64,000 nucleotides of DNA from Stenotrophomonas oahuensis (GTDB taxonomy: Bacteria; Pseudomonadota; Gammaproteobacteria; Xanthomonadales; Xanthomonadaceae). The position numbers and the translations under genes were made by a program. Below are positions 39,824-51,000 of this stretch, one piece after another (the first letter of the stretch is position 1; each line of letters begins with the position of its first letter). The notes under the pieces are model-generated. The model had not been told where the DNA came from. It searched no databases and saw only the letters and a list, made by a program, of their open reading frames with translations. The stretch spans positions 2,350,501 through 2,414,500 of the forward strand of contig NZ_CP115541.1 of the NCBI RefSeq assembly GCF_031834595.1, written 5' to 3'.

Positions 39824-41926
39824 TTACTTCAGGCCATTGCTGACGGTATTGACCAGCGTGCCCTGCGCATCGTCACCGCTGAACTCCCAGAAGAACGCAC
39901 CGCCGAAGCCCTGCGCCTTCACGTAGCCCATCTTCTCGGTGATCAGTGCCGGGGTGTCGAAGCTCCAGAACGTGGTGCCGTTGTAGCTCCAGGTCGCCCG
40001 TGCGTTGGCATCGGTGTAGATCGGGTGGTTGAGGTTCTTCAGCACCTTCCAGTCTTCAATGCCGGCCTCGTAGGTGCCCGGTGCGGCGCTGCCGCTCTGG
40101 TACAGGCCGTTGTTGACGTTCGGCACGTTGGTCCAGCCGCGCCCGTAGAAACCAATGCCCAGGTTGAGCTTGCTGGCCGGCACGCCGCGGGCCAGGAAGG
40201 CTTCCATTGCATCGTTGCTGTTGTACAGCTTCACGTCACCGGTGGACGGGTCGTTCGGCGAATCGAACAGCGCCGAATGATGGCCGGTGATCGGGTCGAA
40301 GGCTCCGTGGAAGTCGTACGTCATCACATTGATGTAATCGAGGTACTGGTGGTACGTGGCCGGGTCGGTGACGCGGATCTTGTCGATACCCGCACCCACC
40401 GCCACGGTCAGCAGCAGACCGGGGCGTACCGCATCCAGCTGGCGGCGGAACTCGGCCAGCAGCGCGGTGAAGTTTGCATTGTCAGCCGGTGTGCCGCAGG
40501 CCAGGCCACAGGCCACCGGGTATTCCCAGTCGATGTCGATGCCGTCAAACACGCCGGCGGCTGCGCCCACGCCACCGGCCCCATCGGTCACCGGCAGGTT
40601 CCCCTTGATGTAGGCGTCGATGCACGAGGCCACGAAGGCCTGGCGGTTGGCCGGCTGCGCCGCGCTGGAGAAACCACGCGACCAGGTCCAGCCGCCCAGC
40701 GAGATCAGCACCTTCAGGTTGGGATTCTTCGCCTTGAGCTGCTTCAGCTGGTTCCAGTTGCCACGCAGCGGCTGGTCCCAGGTATCGGCGGCCCCGCTGA
40801 CGCTTTCACCGGCCTGGAAGGCCTTGGTGTAGTCGGCGAACGCGTCGCCCCCGGCACCGGTGCTCTCATTGCTCGGCACGGTGACGCCCACTTCGCAACG
40901 GTTGTTGCGCACGTTGCCGAACGCGTAGTTGATGTGGGTCATCTTGGCGGCCGAACCACTGGTATCGATGTTCTTGACCCGGTAGTTGCGTCCGTAGATG
41001 CCCCACTGGGTGAAGTAGCCGATCACCCGCTTGTTGCCGCCGTTGCCGCCACCGGTCGAGGTGGTGACGCTGATCGACGCGCTCTGCGCCGAGGCATTGC
41101 CGGCGTTGTCGCGCGCACGCACGGTGTAGGTGTAGGCGGTACTGGCAGCCAGGCCACCGTCGGTGTAGCTGGTAGCGCTGGGCGAGCCGACCAGGCTGCC
41201 GTTGCGGTACACGTCATAGCCGGCCACGCCGCTGCCGCCAGTGTTGTCGGTGGCCGCATTCCAGGCCAGGCTGACGGTGCTGGCGGTCTTGGACGGGGAG
41301 TTCAGGCCGCCGGGTACGCTGGGCGCGGTGGTGTCGTTGCTGGCCGCGTTGACGGTAACGGTTACGGTGGCCGAGGAGGTCACCGCATTGTTGTTGTCGG
41401 TGGCCACTGCCTTGAAGGTGTGGCTGCCGGCGCTCGCGTTGGTCCAGGTCACGCTGTACGGCGCGCTGGTGTCCACCCCGAGCGAGGTGCCGCCGCGGAA
41501 GAACTCGACCTTGCTGACCGAGCCGTCGCTGTCGCTGGCATTGGCGCTGACCGTGATGGTGCTGCCGGCGCTGAAGCTGGCCCCGTTGGACGGCGAGGTC
41601 AGGCTGACGCTGGGCGGCTGGTTGCTGCCGGAACCGTCACAGGCTCCCAGGTTGGTGTAGTAGGGCGCGCCGGCCGGGTGGTCCGGCGGGGCGTTCCAGA
41701 TGTCGATGTTGGCCCGGTACAGCACGCCGCCCTTCTGCAGGGTGGTGCCGGCCAGATAGATCACCGAGGCGTTCCACTCCGGGGCCCCGGTACAGTTCGC
41801 GGCCTGGGCCAGCGCCGGGGTCAGGGTGGCCGAAGCCAGGGCAAGGGCCAGCAGCCAGCGTCGATGGCGGGCGGCGGGGCGTGAGGATATCGATGTCACC
41901 GTACTGCGCAGAATCGGGTCCGTCAT
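39824..41926 (-). CDS. Secreted multidomain chitinase, GH18
   Basis: 700 residues. After a long signal peptide (to about residue 36, ending ALAQA) comes a CBM5/12-type chitin-binding domain (about 38-90, with [20 protein letters not shown]). An Ig-like domain (about 95-190, [18 protein letters not shown]) and a fibronectin III domain (about 195-290) follow. The GH18 barrel has the catalytic D-x-x-D-x-D-x-E as [10 protein letters not shown] near residues 459-468. It hydrolyses chitin outside the cell. The ATG at 41926 was preferred because GGAG lies seven bases upstream; the ATG at 41932 has it one base away. It is a likely type II secretion substrate. Confidence 0.94.
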   Translation of the reverse strand: MTDPILRSTVTSISSRPAARHRRWLLALALASATLTPALAQAANCTGAPEWNASVIYLAGTTLQKGGVLYRANIDIWNAPPDHPAGAPYYTNLGACDGSGSNQPPSVSLTSPSNGASFSAGSTITVSANASDSDGSVSKVEFFRGGTSLGVDTSAPYSVTWTNASAGSHTFKAVATDNNNAVTSSATVTVTVNAASNDTTAPSVPGGLNSPSKTASTVSLAWNAATDNTGGSGVAGYDVYRNGSLVGSPSATSYTDGGLAASTAYTYTVRARDNAGNASAQSASISVTTSTGGGNGGNKRVIGYFTQWGIYGRNYRVKNIDTSGSAAKMTHINYAFGNVRNNRCEVGVTVPSNESTGAGGDAFADYTKAFQAGESVSGAADTWDQPLRGNWNQLKQLKAKNPNLKVLISLGGWTWSRGFSSAAQPANRQAFVASCIDAYIKGNLPVTDGAGGVGAAAGVFDGIDIDWEYPVACGLACGTPADNANFTALLAEFRRQLDAVRPGLLLTVAVGAGIDKIRVTDPATYHQYLDYINVMTYDFHGAFDPITGHHSALFDSPNDPSTGDVKLYNSNDAMEAFLARGVPASKLNLGIGFYGRGWTNVPNVNNGLYQSGSAAPGTYEAGIEDWKVLKNLNHPIYTDANARATWSYNGTTFWSFDTPALITEKMGYVKAQGFGGAFFWEFSGDDAQGTLVNTVSNGLK

Positions 41927-42154
41927 GGTCATTCTCCGATCAGGTCAGGGGCGCGGGGCGGCGGGCTGCCGCCCCGCGTTGCAGCAGGTCCGGGGCCGGT
42001 GAGAGGGGCCGGCAACAGCTTGAGGGGGCGGACAGTGGCCCGCCTGGCATGCACACCGGGGCGGGTCGTGGCAACGTTGTCATGGAATCCGTCGGCATTC
42101 CGTGAGCCAGCGCAAACTTCCGGCGGCCGGTCGTCGGAGACGGACCTCGACGGA

Positions 42155-42179
42155 CCTCACGGGCAGAAGGCCCGTGAGG
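42155..42179. promoter_or_regulatory. Inverted repeat upstream of purL
   Basis: Perfect ten-pair stem CCTCACGGGC (42155-42164) with GCCCGTGAGG (42170-42179) and AGAAG loop, 42 bases before the purL start. TAGAAT at 42181-42186 follows and may be the -10 box. A terminator between the divergent units, a repressor site or an attenuator are all possible; the rest of the 294-base gap shows nothing I recognise. Confidence 0.4.
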
Positions 42180-42220
42180 TTAGAATAGTGGGCCCCGTTC
42201 CCAACCACGGTTCTCCGGAC

Positions 42221-45200
42221 ATGATGGTCCTCGAGGGCGCATCCGCCCTTTCGCCGTTCCGCCGCGAACGTCTTGAATCCCGCCTGCAGTCCCTGGTCGC
42301 CGATCTGCGCATCACCGGTGCCTGGCATGTCTACTTCATCCAGACCGAGGGCGATGCGGCCCCGGACCCGGTGATCCTGAGCCGGATCCTGGAAGCGCAG
42401 CCGGAACTGGCCGCGCTGGAAGCGGGGGCGGTCTCGCACTTCGTGGTGCCGCGCCTGGGCACCCTGTCGCCCTGGTCGAGCAAGGCCACCGAACTGGTCC
42501 GCGGAGCCGGGCAGCCGATCCGCCGCGTCGAACGCGGTCTGCGCATCGACCTGGCCGGCTGGCCGGCCGACGCCGCCCAGCGTGACGCGGTGATCCGGGT
42601 GCTGCACGACCCGATGACCCAGTCGGTACTGGACACCACCGATCAGGCCCAGGCGCTGTTCACCGCGCCGGCCCGGGGCGAACTGGAGCGCGTGGCGCTG
42701 GACGACCTGGAAGGGGCCAACCGCCGCCTCGGCCTGGCCATGGCCCAGGACGAAATCGACTACCTGCGCCAGCGCTTCGGCGAACTGGGCCGCAAGCCGT
42801 CGGACGTGGAACTGATGATGTTCGCGCAGGCGAACTCCGAGCACTGCCGGCACAAGATCTTCAACGCCAGCTGGACCATCGACGGGTCCGAACAGCCGCA
42901 TTCGCTGTTCCGGATGATCAAGAACACCCACCAGCAGACCCCGCAGCACACGCTCAGCGCCTACAGCGACAATGCCGCCGTGGTCGCCGGTCACCCGGCC
43001 GCGCGTTACCGCCCGGACCCGGCCACCGGCGCGTACCGCAGCGAAGCGGTGGTGGATTCGGCGTTCTGCATCAAGGTTGAAACCCATAACCACCCGACCG
43101 CGATCGCCCCGTTCCCGGGCGCGTCGACCGGTGCCGGTGGCGAAATCCGCGACGAAGGTGCCACCGGTCGTGGCGGCAAGCCCAAGGCCGGCCTGACCGG
43201 TTTCTCGGTCTCGCACCTGCGCATTCCGACCCTGCCGCAGCCGTGGGAAGCGCCGCGCGCGCTGAACCCGCGTATGGCCCCGGCGCTGGACATCATGCTG
43301 GACGGCCCGCTGGGCGGTGCCGCGTTCAACAATGAGTTCGGCCGCCCGAACCTGCTCGGCTACTTCCGCAGCTTCGAGCTGCCCGAAGGCGAGGGCCTGA
43401 CCCGCGCCTATGACAAGCCGATCATGCTGGCCGGCGGCCTGGGCGCGATTGATCGCGTGCAGGTCGAGAAGCTGCGTCTGCAGCCCGGCGATGCGGTGAT
43501 CGTGCTGGGCGGTCCGGCCATGCTGATCGGCCTGGGCGGCGGTGCCGCCAGTTCGGTGGCCTCCGGCGAAAGCGCGGAAGACCTGGACTTCGCCAGCGTG
43601 CAGCGCGACAACCCGGAAATGGAGCGTCGCTGCCAGGAAGTGATCGACCGCTGCGTCGCGCTGGGCCTGGACAACCCGATCCGCTGGTTCCACGACGTCG
43701 GCGCGGGCGGCCTGTCCAATGCCATTCCCGAACTGCTGCACGACTCCGGCGTGGGCGGTGTGATCGATCTGGGCAAGGTGCCCACCGATGACCCCTCGCT
43801 GTCACCGATGCAGTTGTGGTGCAACGAATCGCAGGAACGCTATGTGCTGGGCGTGCCGCAGGACCGTCTGGCCGAGTTCGCCGCGCTGTGCGCGCGCGAG
43901 CGCTGCCCGTTCGCGGCGGTCGGCGTGGCCACCGCTGAAGAGCGTCTGGTGGTGGCCTACGGTGCGACCGTGGGCAACATTCCGGCCGATTCCCCGATTG
44001 ACCTGCCGATGGACGTGCTGTTCGGCAAGCCGCCGAAGATGCACCGCGACACTGCACACCCGGCGGCCCCGAAGTGGCCGGCACTGAAGACCGGTGGCCT
44101 GGACCTGCATGAAGCTGGTCTGCGCGTGCTGGCGCACCCGTCGGTGGCCTCGAAGAACTTCCTGGTCACCATCGGTGACCGCAGCGTCGGCGGCCTGACC
44201 GCGCGCGAACAGATGATCGGCCCGTGGCAGCTGCCAATGGCCGATGTGGCCATCACCCTGGCCGGCTTCGACACCGTTGCCGGTGAAGCCATGGCGATTG
44301 GTGAGCGCACCCCGCTGGCCCTGCTGGATGCCGCCGCGTCGGCGCGCATGGCGGTGGGCGAAGCGATCACCAACCTGTGCGCCGCCCCGGTGGACGAACT
44401 GGAAACGGTGAAGCTGTCGGCCAACTGGATGGCGGCCGCAGGCCACGCTGGCGAAGATGCGCTGCTGTATGACGCGGTGCGCGCGGTCGGCATGGAACTG
44501 TGCCCGCAGCTCGACCTGAGCATTCCGGTCGGCAAGGACTCCTTGTCGATGCAGGCGCAGTGGCACGACCAAGGCGAAGCGCACAAGTCGGTGTCGCCGG
44601 TGTCGCTGGTGATCTCGGCCTTTGCGCCGGTGGCCGATGCCAGCACCCAGCTGACCCCGCTGCTGGACCGGGAGACCGACAGCGAGCTGTGGCTGATCGG
44701 CCTCGGTGCCGGCAAGCAGCGCCTGGGCGGTTCCATCCTGGCCCAGGTGCATGCTGACCACAGCGCGCTGCCGGCCTTTGCCGGAGCGGTGCCGGACCTG
44801 GACGACCCGCAGCGCCTGCGTGCGTTCTTCGAGCTGATCCGCGACGCGCGTCAGGCCGGCCTGCTGCTGGCCTACCACGACCGCAGCGACGGCGGCGCGT
44901 TTGCCGCGCTGTGCGAAATGGCCTTCGCCTCGCGCCAGGGCCTTGATATCGCGCTGGATGCGTGGGGCGACGATCCGTTCCGCAGCCTGTTCAACGAAGA
45001 ACTGGGTGCCGTGGTGCAGATCGCGCGCGAAGACCGCGCCGCATTCGCCGACCTGGTCGAGCGTCACGCGCTCACCGAATGCGCGCAGCGCATTGCCAAG
45101 CCGACCACCGCTCCGGTGGTGCGCGTCTCGCTGCAGGGCGAGAACCTCGCGGAATGGCGCTGGGAGGCGCTGTTCGACGCATGGTGGTCGGTCACCCACG

Positions 45201-46105
45201 CCATGCAGAAGCTGCGTGACAACCCGGAAGCGGCGGATGAAGAGCGTGCTGTGGCACGCAGCTTCAATGCGCCGGGGCTGAAGACCAAGCTCAGCTTCGA
45301 TATCAACGAAGACGTGGCGGCCCCCTTCATCAGCACCGGCGCGCGCCCGCGCGTGGCCGTGCTGCGCGAGCAGGGCGTCAACGGCCAGATCGAAATGGCC
45401 AACATCTTCGAGCGCGCGGGCTTCACCGCCTACGACGTGCACATGAGCGACCTGATCGAAGGCCGTGTGAACCTGGCCAACTTCACCGGTCTGGCCGCCT
45501 GCGGCGGCTTCAGCTACGGCGACGTACTGGGTGCGGGCCGCGGCTGGGCCACCTCGGTGCTGGAGCGCAGTGCGCTGCGTGATGCCTTTGCCGCCTTCTT
45601 CGCCCGCGAAGACAGCTTCGCGCTGGGCGTGTGCAACGGCTGCCAGATGCTGAGCCAGCTCAAGGACATCATTCCCGGTGCCGAGCACTGGCCGCAGTTC
45701 CGTCGCAACGCCAGCGAGCAGTTCGAAGCCCGTACCGCGCTGCTGGAAGTGGTGGAATCGCCGTCGATCCTGCTGCGTGGCATGGCCGGTTCGCGCATCC
45801 CGGTGGCGGTGGCGCATGGCGAAGGCCGTGCCGTGTTCGCCAGCCCGGTCGACCAGGCCGCGGCGCGCGTGTCGCTGCGTTACATCGACGGTGACGGCAA
45901 CGTGGCCAGCCAGTACCCGCTGAATCCGAACGGTTCGCCGGACGGCATCACCGGCCTGACCAGCACCGACGGTCGCGTCACCATCATGATGCCGCACCCG
46001 GAACGCACTCCGCGTGCGCTCAACCTGAGCTGGCGTCCGGCCGAATGGCAGGGCGATTCGCCATGGCTGCGCATGTTCCGCAACGCGCGGGTCTGGGTGG
46101 GTTGA
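42221..46105 (+). CDS. purL: Phosphoribosylformylglycinamidine synthase
   Basis: 1294 residues, the large single-chain PurL of proteobacteria (E. coli has 1295). It catalyses the ATP- and glutamine-dependent fourth step of purine synthesis. It has an N-terminal PurS-like domain, two ATP-grasp-like AIR synthase halves, and a C-terminal glutaminase. The glutaminase has [10 protein letters not shown], the nucleophile C1138 in GVCNGCQML and the His/Glu in [10 protein letters not shown]. The start could be either of two adjacent ATGs (42221 or 42224). Confidence 0.97.
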   Translation: MMVLEGASALSPFRRERLESRLQSLVADLRITGAWHVYFIQTEGDAAPDPVILSRILEAQPELAALEAGAVSHFVVPRLGTLSPWSSKATELVRGAGQPIRRVERGLRIDLAGWPADAAQRDAVIRVLHDPMTQSVLDTTDQAQALFTAPARGELERVALDDLEGANRRLGLAMAQDEIDYLRQRFGELGRKPSDVELMMFAQANSEHCRHKIFNASWTIDGSEQPHSLFRMIKNTHQQTPQHTLSAYSDNAAVVAGHPAARYRPDPATGAYRSEAVVDSAFCIKVETHNHPTAIAPFPGASTGAGGEIRDEGATGRGGKPKAGLTGFSVSHLRIPTLPQPWEAPRALNPRMAPALDIMLDGPLGGAAFNNEFGRPNLLGYFRSFELPEGEGLTRAYDKPIMLAGGLGAIDRVQVEKLRLQPGDAVIVLGGPAMLIGLGGGAASSVASGESAEDLDFASVQRDNPEMERRCQEVIDRCVALGLDNPIRWFHDVGAGGLSNAIPELLHDSGVGGVIDLGKVPTDDPSLSPMQLWCNESQERYVLGVPQDRLAEFAALCARERCPFAAVGVATAEERLVVAYGATVGNIPADSPIDLPMDVLFGKPPKMHRDTAHPAAPKWPALKTGGLDLHEAGLRVLAHPSVASKNFLVTIGDRSVGGLTAREQMIGPWQLPMADVAITLAGFDTVAGEAMAIGERTPLALLDAAASARMAVGEAITNLCAAPVDELETVKLSANWMAAAGHAGEDALLYDAVRAVGMELCPQLDLSIPVGKDSLSMQAQWHDQGEAHKSVSPVSLVISAFAPVADASTQLTPLLDRETDSELWLIGLGAGKQRLGGSILAQVHADHSALPAFAGAVPDLDDPQRLRAFFELIRDARQAGLLLAYHDRSDGGAFAALCEMAFASRQGLDIALDAWGDDPFRSLFNEELGAVVQIAREDRAAFADLVERHALTECAQRIAKPTTAPVVRVSLQGENLAEWRWEALFDAWWSVTHAMQKLRDNPEAADEERAVARSFNAPGLKTKLSFDINEDVAAPFISTGARPRVAVLREQGVNGQIEMANIFERAGFTAYDVHMSDLIEGRVNLANFTGLAACGGFSYGDVLGAGRGWATSVLERSALRDAFAAFFAREDSFALGVCNGCQMLSQLKDIIPGAEHWPQFRRNASEQFEARTALLEVVESPSILLRGMAGSRIPVAVAHGEGRAVFASPVDQAAARVSLRYIDGDGNVASQYPLNPNGSPDGITGLTSTDGRVTIMMPHPERTPRALNLSWRPAEWQGDSPWLRMFRNARVWVG

Positions 46106-46125
46106 ACCACCTGCAGTTGAAATAG

Positions 46126-46156
46126 AAAGAACCGCCGGTCACCCGGCGGTTCTTTT
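46126..46156 (+). terminator. Intrinsic terminator of purL
   Basis: Twelve-pair stem AAGAACCGCCGG (46127-46138) with CCGGCGGTTCTT (46143-46154), loop TCAC, followed by TT. Its T run merges with a REP that starts at 46157. Confidence 0.9.
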
Positions 46157-46178
46157 GTAGTGACGCGCCATGCGCGTC
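46157..46178 (+). repeat. GTAG-headed REP palindrome
   Basis: GTAGTGACGCGCC, then ATGCGCGTC, abutting the purL terminator. Confidence 0.65.
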
Positions 46179-46194
46179 TGCGCTTGATCCGGTG

Positions 46195-46368
46195 TCACTG
46201 TTGCGCCACTTGCCCAACACCACCAAGTGCTTCGACCATCTGACGAAGCGCGATCAGCAGTTCAGCCTGATCTCCATCCTCAAGAATGCTGTTGAGCAGT
46301 TCGATGGCATAGCCGGGATCTTCGCGGAAGATTTCCGCCATTGCTGTGTCGTGTGACCGGTCTCTCAT
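46195..46368 (-). pseudogene. Truncated HigA-like addiction module antidote
   Basis: 57 codons, starting MRDRSHDTAMAEIFREDPGY and ending ALGGVGQVAQQ. The sequence AEIFREDPGYAIELLNSI, then LEDGDQAELLIALRQMVEA, closely follows the N-terminal half of HigA-type antidote proteins of the short HigB-HigA class (F-R-x-D-P-x-x-A-x-x-L-N-x-x-L-E-x-G-D). In the family this is followed by a helix-turn-helix and a total of about 95-100 residues. Here a TGA ends the protein at that point, and a REP and the purL terminator occupy the space. No toxin gene is adjacent. Most likely a remnant; a functional short form is not excluded. Confidence 0.65.
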
Positions 46369-46382
46369 CGATAATCCCAGCC

Positions 46383-46949
46383 TCAGCGCGGCCGTTCGCC
46401 TTTGGCTCTCCGGAGGACATTGTGAGCTTCGCTGTCGCTATCGATTCCAAGTTCCCTTTTGACGGTCAGCACATTCTTGCCGTCGATGACCTGCTTCCGG
46501 CCGACCTCCTTGGCTGCGATGAGCATAAGCATGTTGTAGTCATCGGTCGCGGGGGGGATGTGGAACTTCAGAGCAGCTTGTGGGCAACTCAAAGCGTCGA
46601 GTCTCACAGCGTCTGCCGCTGCTCGCCGTGCTGCAGCGCCAAGAGTCTCAAACTCGTAGCTGCCCGGTGGGAAGTCGTTCTCCAGCGAGATCAGTGCGAA
46701 ATCGGTGCCATCGCGCACAGCGGCCAGATGCAACTCCAGTGTGGCATCTGAAGTGATCGCGGCGGCTCCGACGCGAATGGCCCTGCTGCCCAGATTGGCT
46801 TCTCTGTTGGAGATACACCTGGGTTCAAGGTTTCGAGGTGCATCCCCACCCGTGACGTGCAACTGAAGGGTTGGAGCAGGAGCGGCAAGATTCAGATAAG
46901 GATTCTGGCTCTCAAGGCTTAATGCGGAGAGAGAGGGAAATGCGGGCAT
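46383..46949 (-). CDS. Unknown soluble protein
   Basis: 188 residues, no signal or membrane segment and no family I recognise. It ends 14 bases before the truncated antidote-like gene on the same strand, so the two may have been co-transcribed. There is a proline/alanine-rich start (MPAFPSLSALSLESQNPYLN) and a charged C-terminus (DSDSEAHNVLRRAKGERPR). Less GC-rich than the core genes, which suggests acquired DNA. Confidence 0.55.
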   Translation of the reverse strand: MPAFPSLSALSLESQNPYLNLAAPAPTLQLHVTGGDAPRNLEPRCISNREANLGSRAIRVGAAAITSDATLELHLAAVRDGTDFALISLENDFPPGSYEFETLGAAARRAAADAVRLDALSCPQAALKFHIPPATDDYNMLMLIAAKEVGRKQVIDGKNVLTVKRELGIDSDSEAHNVLRRAKGERPR

Positions 46950-47067
46950 GGCAACTACTCGTCATGGAGACTCAGGGGCGCGCGATCATGCAGGGAATTA
47001 GTGGCATGGGCTTTCGGATTTTCATCCGTTCACCAAGGCGGCGTGCCAGAACCGAAGCGATCTTCCC

Positions 47068-47128
47068 GGTAGCGTCGGTCGACAGACGATGGCAGTGAAA
47101 GCTGAAGCACTCTTCCAACGCATGGACC
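47068..47128 (+). repeat. Dispersed 61-bp repeat, copy B
   Basis: Begins GGTAGCGTCGGTCGACAGAC, has GGCAGTGAA and ends AACGCATGGACC. Closest to the copy at 47404. Confidence 0.7.
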
Positions 47129-47267
47129 TCCATCAACAATGTCCGGCATCAGCTCTCACGACTACGCGCTTCGACCCTGAACTCCAGCGTCTGGTAGGCG
47201 TTGCTCCCTTGTCGAATGCCGCACCAGCTGGCGATTTCCGTCGCGGACATTCCTTCGTTGCCGATTT

Positions 47268-47324
47268 CCATGCGTTACCGGACGTTGAGCCGGTACGTGT
47301 CGTTGTCTGTCGACCGACGCTGCC
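47268..47324 (-). repeat. Dispersed 61-bp repeat, copy C (inverted)
   Basis: Read on the minus strand it begins GGCAGCGTCGGTCGACAGAC and ends AACGCATGG. More diverged in the middle than the other copies. Confidence 0.65.
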
Positions 47325-47403
47325 ACGCTGATTCCCCAGGTATGCAGCCAGCGTGAGCGGTCGGTGCGCGCGGACACCATCCTGTGACGTGAACCCTCGG
47401 CGC

Positions 47404-47464
47404 GGTAGCGTCGGTCGACAGACGACGGCAGTGAAGCGCTCACCGTTCTTTAACGCATGGACCC
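47404..47464 (+). repeat. Dispersed 61-bp repeat, copy D
   Basis: Begins GGTAGCGTCGGTCGACAGAC, has GACGGCAGTGAAGCGC and ends AACGCATGGACC. Confidence 0.7.
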
Positions 47465-47780
47465 AGATCGCCACCGTCCACACGACCGAATCCGCGCATT
47501 TACCTCCTTCCACCTTGCCGCTTCGCGCAACACGGGTCATGCGCAGTGTTAGCGACGCCAGCGTATGGATTGAACGCTGCCGACATCCGATTTCAGTGAA
47601 GACCTTGTGAAGTTTCAACGCGACGTCGCAACGCGATTCAATGTCCGACAATGAGTTACATCGCGTTTCACACGCACGAACGCGTGATGATGATTGCTCA
47701 CATGCAGCTAACAAATCCGCTGCATGAATAGTCAAATGTGTGACGCTTCTCGCGTTAGAACAATTTCTGCTGTCAAAGTC

Positions 47781-47809
47781 TTGACGTTCTGAAAACCCTG
47801 CGTTAACAC
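47781..47809 (+). promoter_or_regulatory. Candidate sigma-70 promoter of the adhesin gene
   Basis: TTGACG at 47781-47786, a 17-base spacer and TAACAC at 47804-47809. The -35 is good, the -10 weak. It would give a leader of about 190 bases before the adhesin ATG. Confidence 0.4.
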
Positions 47810-48006
47810 TGAGTTCTCAGTTTGCATGTGTTCAGTTCGGAAGTAACCGCAAGGATGGCGAGTTCTCTGTTCGTCGATCGCGCCGAGCGCGCGCCATCCA
47901 GCACAACGCAGTAAATCAAGCGGAAAACGCCCTCAGGGGACGTTGGGCCACGCGGCCTGGCGTTGGCGTCGCTTTGCCTAAAACCAGCCAACCAGGAGTC
48001 GCATCG

Positions 48007-51000
48007 ATGAATCGGATTTATCGCAAGGTCTGGAACAAAGCACTGGGGCAGATGGTCGTTGCCTCTGAGTTGGCCAGCAGCCAGTCACCTGGCGTGGTCA
48101 TTGACCAGCGACGATCCGACGGCGCGCGCAGCAGTTCGTTGCTCAGCGCTGCCATTGCGTTGACGCTTGGAGTGGGATTGGCCGGTGCAGCGCAGGACGT
48201 CCGCGCGCAATCCGTGGAGATTGGCGGCAACGCCAACTGCGTCGTGCTCAACAGCAACGTGATCGACAGCTGCCTGGTTGACGGCAACGCCACTGCGTCC
48301 GGCGCGAACTCGGTTTCCATCGGCAGCAACAGCACCGCCTCGGGTGCCAACAGCGTGGCGCTCGGTGCCGGCTCGAAGGCGACCCGCGCCAACTCCGTGT
48401 CGGTCGGTGATGCAGGCAAGGAGCGGCAGGTGACCAACGTCGCCGCCGGCACCGCGGCCACCGATGCGGTGAACAAGTCGCAGCTGGACAAGGTCGCCGC
48501 AACGGCGGAAAGCGCCACGCGCTACTTCAAGGCCGATGGCGAGAACAACAACAGCGATGCGGCCAGCATCGACGGCGAGGGCGCGCTGGCGGCAGGTGCC
48601 AGCGCCACCGCCGATGGCAACGGTGCGACCGCCATCGGCAACCGCAGCCAGGCGCTGCAGAACGCCACAACCGCCGTGGGTACCGATGCCATCGCCGCCG
48701 GCCTCGGCGGTAGCGCTTTCGGTCAGAACAGCCTTGCACTGGGTGATGCCAGTACCGCGGTCGGGCAGAGTGCGGCAGCGATTGGTCTGGGCGATGTTGC
48801 ACTGGGTGCATCCTCGTTCGCCGCCAGCGAAAACGGCGCGGCCACCGCGATTGGCGGCCTTGCCGAAGCCAGCGCAGACGGCGCAACTGCGGTTGGCGGC
48901 GGCGCGCTCGCCATCGGTGCCGGCAGCACCTCGCTGGGTCGCGGTGCGGGCAGCGGCGGCGAAGCCTCGATTGCGGTCGGTGCCTTCAGCACGGCGGTGG
49001 CCGATTTCAGCGCCGCGCTGGGCTCCAACTCCGCTGCGGTTGCGGTCGGCAGCGTTGCGCTGGGTGCAGGCTCCTTCGCCGATCGCGTCGATACCGTATC
49101 GGTCGGCAACAACAACGGCCTGCAACGCCAGATCACGCACGTGGCCGACGGCACCGAAGCCAACGACGCCGTCAACAAGTCGCAGCTGGATGCGGTTGGC
49201 GCAGTCGCCGACACCACCGCGAAGTATTTCCAGGCCACCGGCAGCGCGGACAGCGACGCCGGCGCGCTGGCTGACGGCGACAACGCCACCGCCATCGGTG
49301 AAGCCAGTACCGCACTCGGTAATGGCACCACCGCACTGGGAAGTGGCGCGGTTGCGGTGGCGCAGAATGCCACCGCGGTCGGCAACAACGCCCTGGCCAG
49401 CGGCCAGAACAGTGCAGCCTTCGGCCACAACGCGCAGGCAGCCGGTCCGGGCAGCGTGGCCGTGGGCGGAGCCGCAGTGGATGAAAACGGCGACCCGCTG
49501 ATCACCAACGGCGGCGTGCCGGTCGATACCGGTGCCACCAGCGCGGGCGTGGGCGGCACCGCCGTCGGTGCCAGTGCGGAAGCCTCCGGCTTTGCGGCAT
49601 CGTCGTATGGCGTCGGTGCGTATGCCGCTGGCGCGCAGGCCTCGGCATTCGGTGCGGTCGCCAATGCGACCGGCGATTACTCCACCGCTGTGGGCACACA
49701 GACCGCGGCCACCGGCACCAGCAGCACCGCCGTTGGCGGCCCGGTGGATCTGATTCCGGGGCTGGGCTTCTTCGTGCAGACCCAGGCCAGCGGCGAAGCG
49801 GCAACGGCCGTCGGTGCCGGCGCGATTGCCAGCGGCGATTACGCCGTGGCCAACGGCACCTTGAGCGAAGCCTCGGGCGTTGAAGCCACCGCGCTGGGCT
49901 ACTTCGCCTATGCACCGGGTGACGGCGCGTCCGCGCTGGGCGCGGAAAGCTGGGCCAGCGGCGAGCTGAGCACGGCGGTGGGCTTCTACAGCACGGCACG
50001 TGGGGCCAACAGTGTGGCCCTGGGGGCGAACTCCACCGCCGTACGCGACAACACCGTGTCGGTGGGCGACGCCGGTAGCGAGCGTCAGATCACCAACGTG
50101 GCAGCGGGCACCGAAGCGACCGACGCGGTGAACAAGGCGCAGCTGGATGCGGTGGCCGATACCGCCGATACCACCGCACTGCGTTTCAAGGCCAATGCGT
50201 CGGTCGACAGCGACGTCGGCGCGTTCGCCGATGGTGACGGCGCACTGGCTGCCGGTGAAGCAAGCAATGCGCTCGGCGCAGGGGCTGCGGCGGTCGGCAA
50301 CGGCGCGACCGCAGCAGGCGACAGCACCGTGGCGGTGGGCCAGAACGCCACCGCCAATGGCAATGGCAGCGTGGCCATCGGTGGCCAGGGCCAGGCCTAT
50401 GACCAATACAACCAGCCGATCGTCGACGGCGACGGCAACGCGGTGCTGATCGGCACGACGGCCGCGCAGGATGCGGTCGCGGTGGGTGCCGGCGCGCAGG
50501 CCACCGGTGCACTCAGCAACGCCTTCGGCAGCGGTGCACAGGCGACCGGCGACAACAGCCTGGCGCAGGGCTACAAGGCACGCGCTACCGGTGACTACAG
50601 CATCGCGCAGGGTGACAACGCCTGGGCCAGTGGGGTGGAAAGCACCGCCACCGGTGCCTATGCCTGGGCCACCGCCGAAAGCGCCACGGCCTTCGGTGCC
50701 AGCGCGTGGGCGACCGAAGCCAACGCTACCGCCCTGGGTTATGCAGCATGGGCGGACGGTGCCGGTGCGACCTCGGTCGGCTACAACAGCTGGGCGCGAG
50801 GCACCAGTTCCACTGCGGTGGGCCGCGGTGCCTTCGCGTACGCCAACAACAGCGTGGCACTGGGCTACCAGGCGCTGGGCAACAGCATCAACAGCATCGC
50901 CATCGGCACCAACGTGGTGGCCGGCGGCGAAAGTGCGATTGGCATCGGTGCCGGCAGCAATGCCAGCGCGTCCAATGCCGTGGCGCTGGGCGCGGGTTCC

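Larger units (their letters stand above)
46950..48006. other. Long intergenic region before the adhesin, with dispersed repeats
   Basis: About 1 kb without a convincing gene. The left half holds three copies of a 61-bp repeat (47068, inverted 47268, 47404). The right half, from about 47600, is markedly more AT-rich than the rest of the window and leads to the adhesin promoter; an H-NS-family protein is encoded at 21381 and such AT-rich DNA is its typical target. Open frames here lack ribosome sites and family features. Confidence 0.6.

Noticed and set aside
48085-50406. Long minus-strand open frame of 773 codons inside the adhesin gene
   Set aside because: It is antisense to regular head repeats in GC-rich DNA and has a repetitive composition mirroring them, with no family features or ribosome site.
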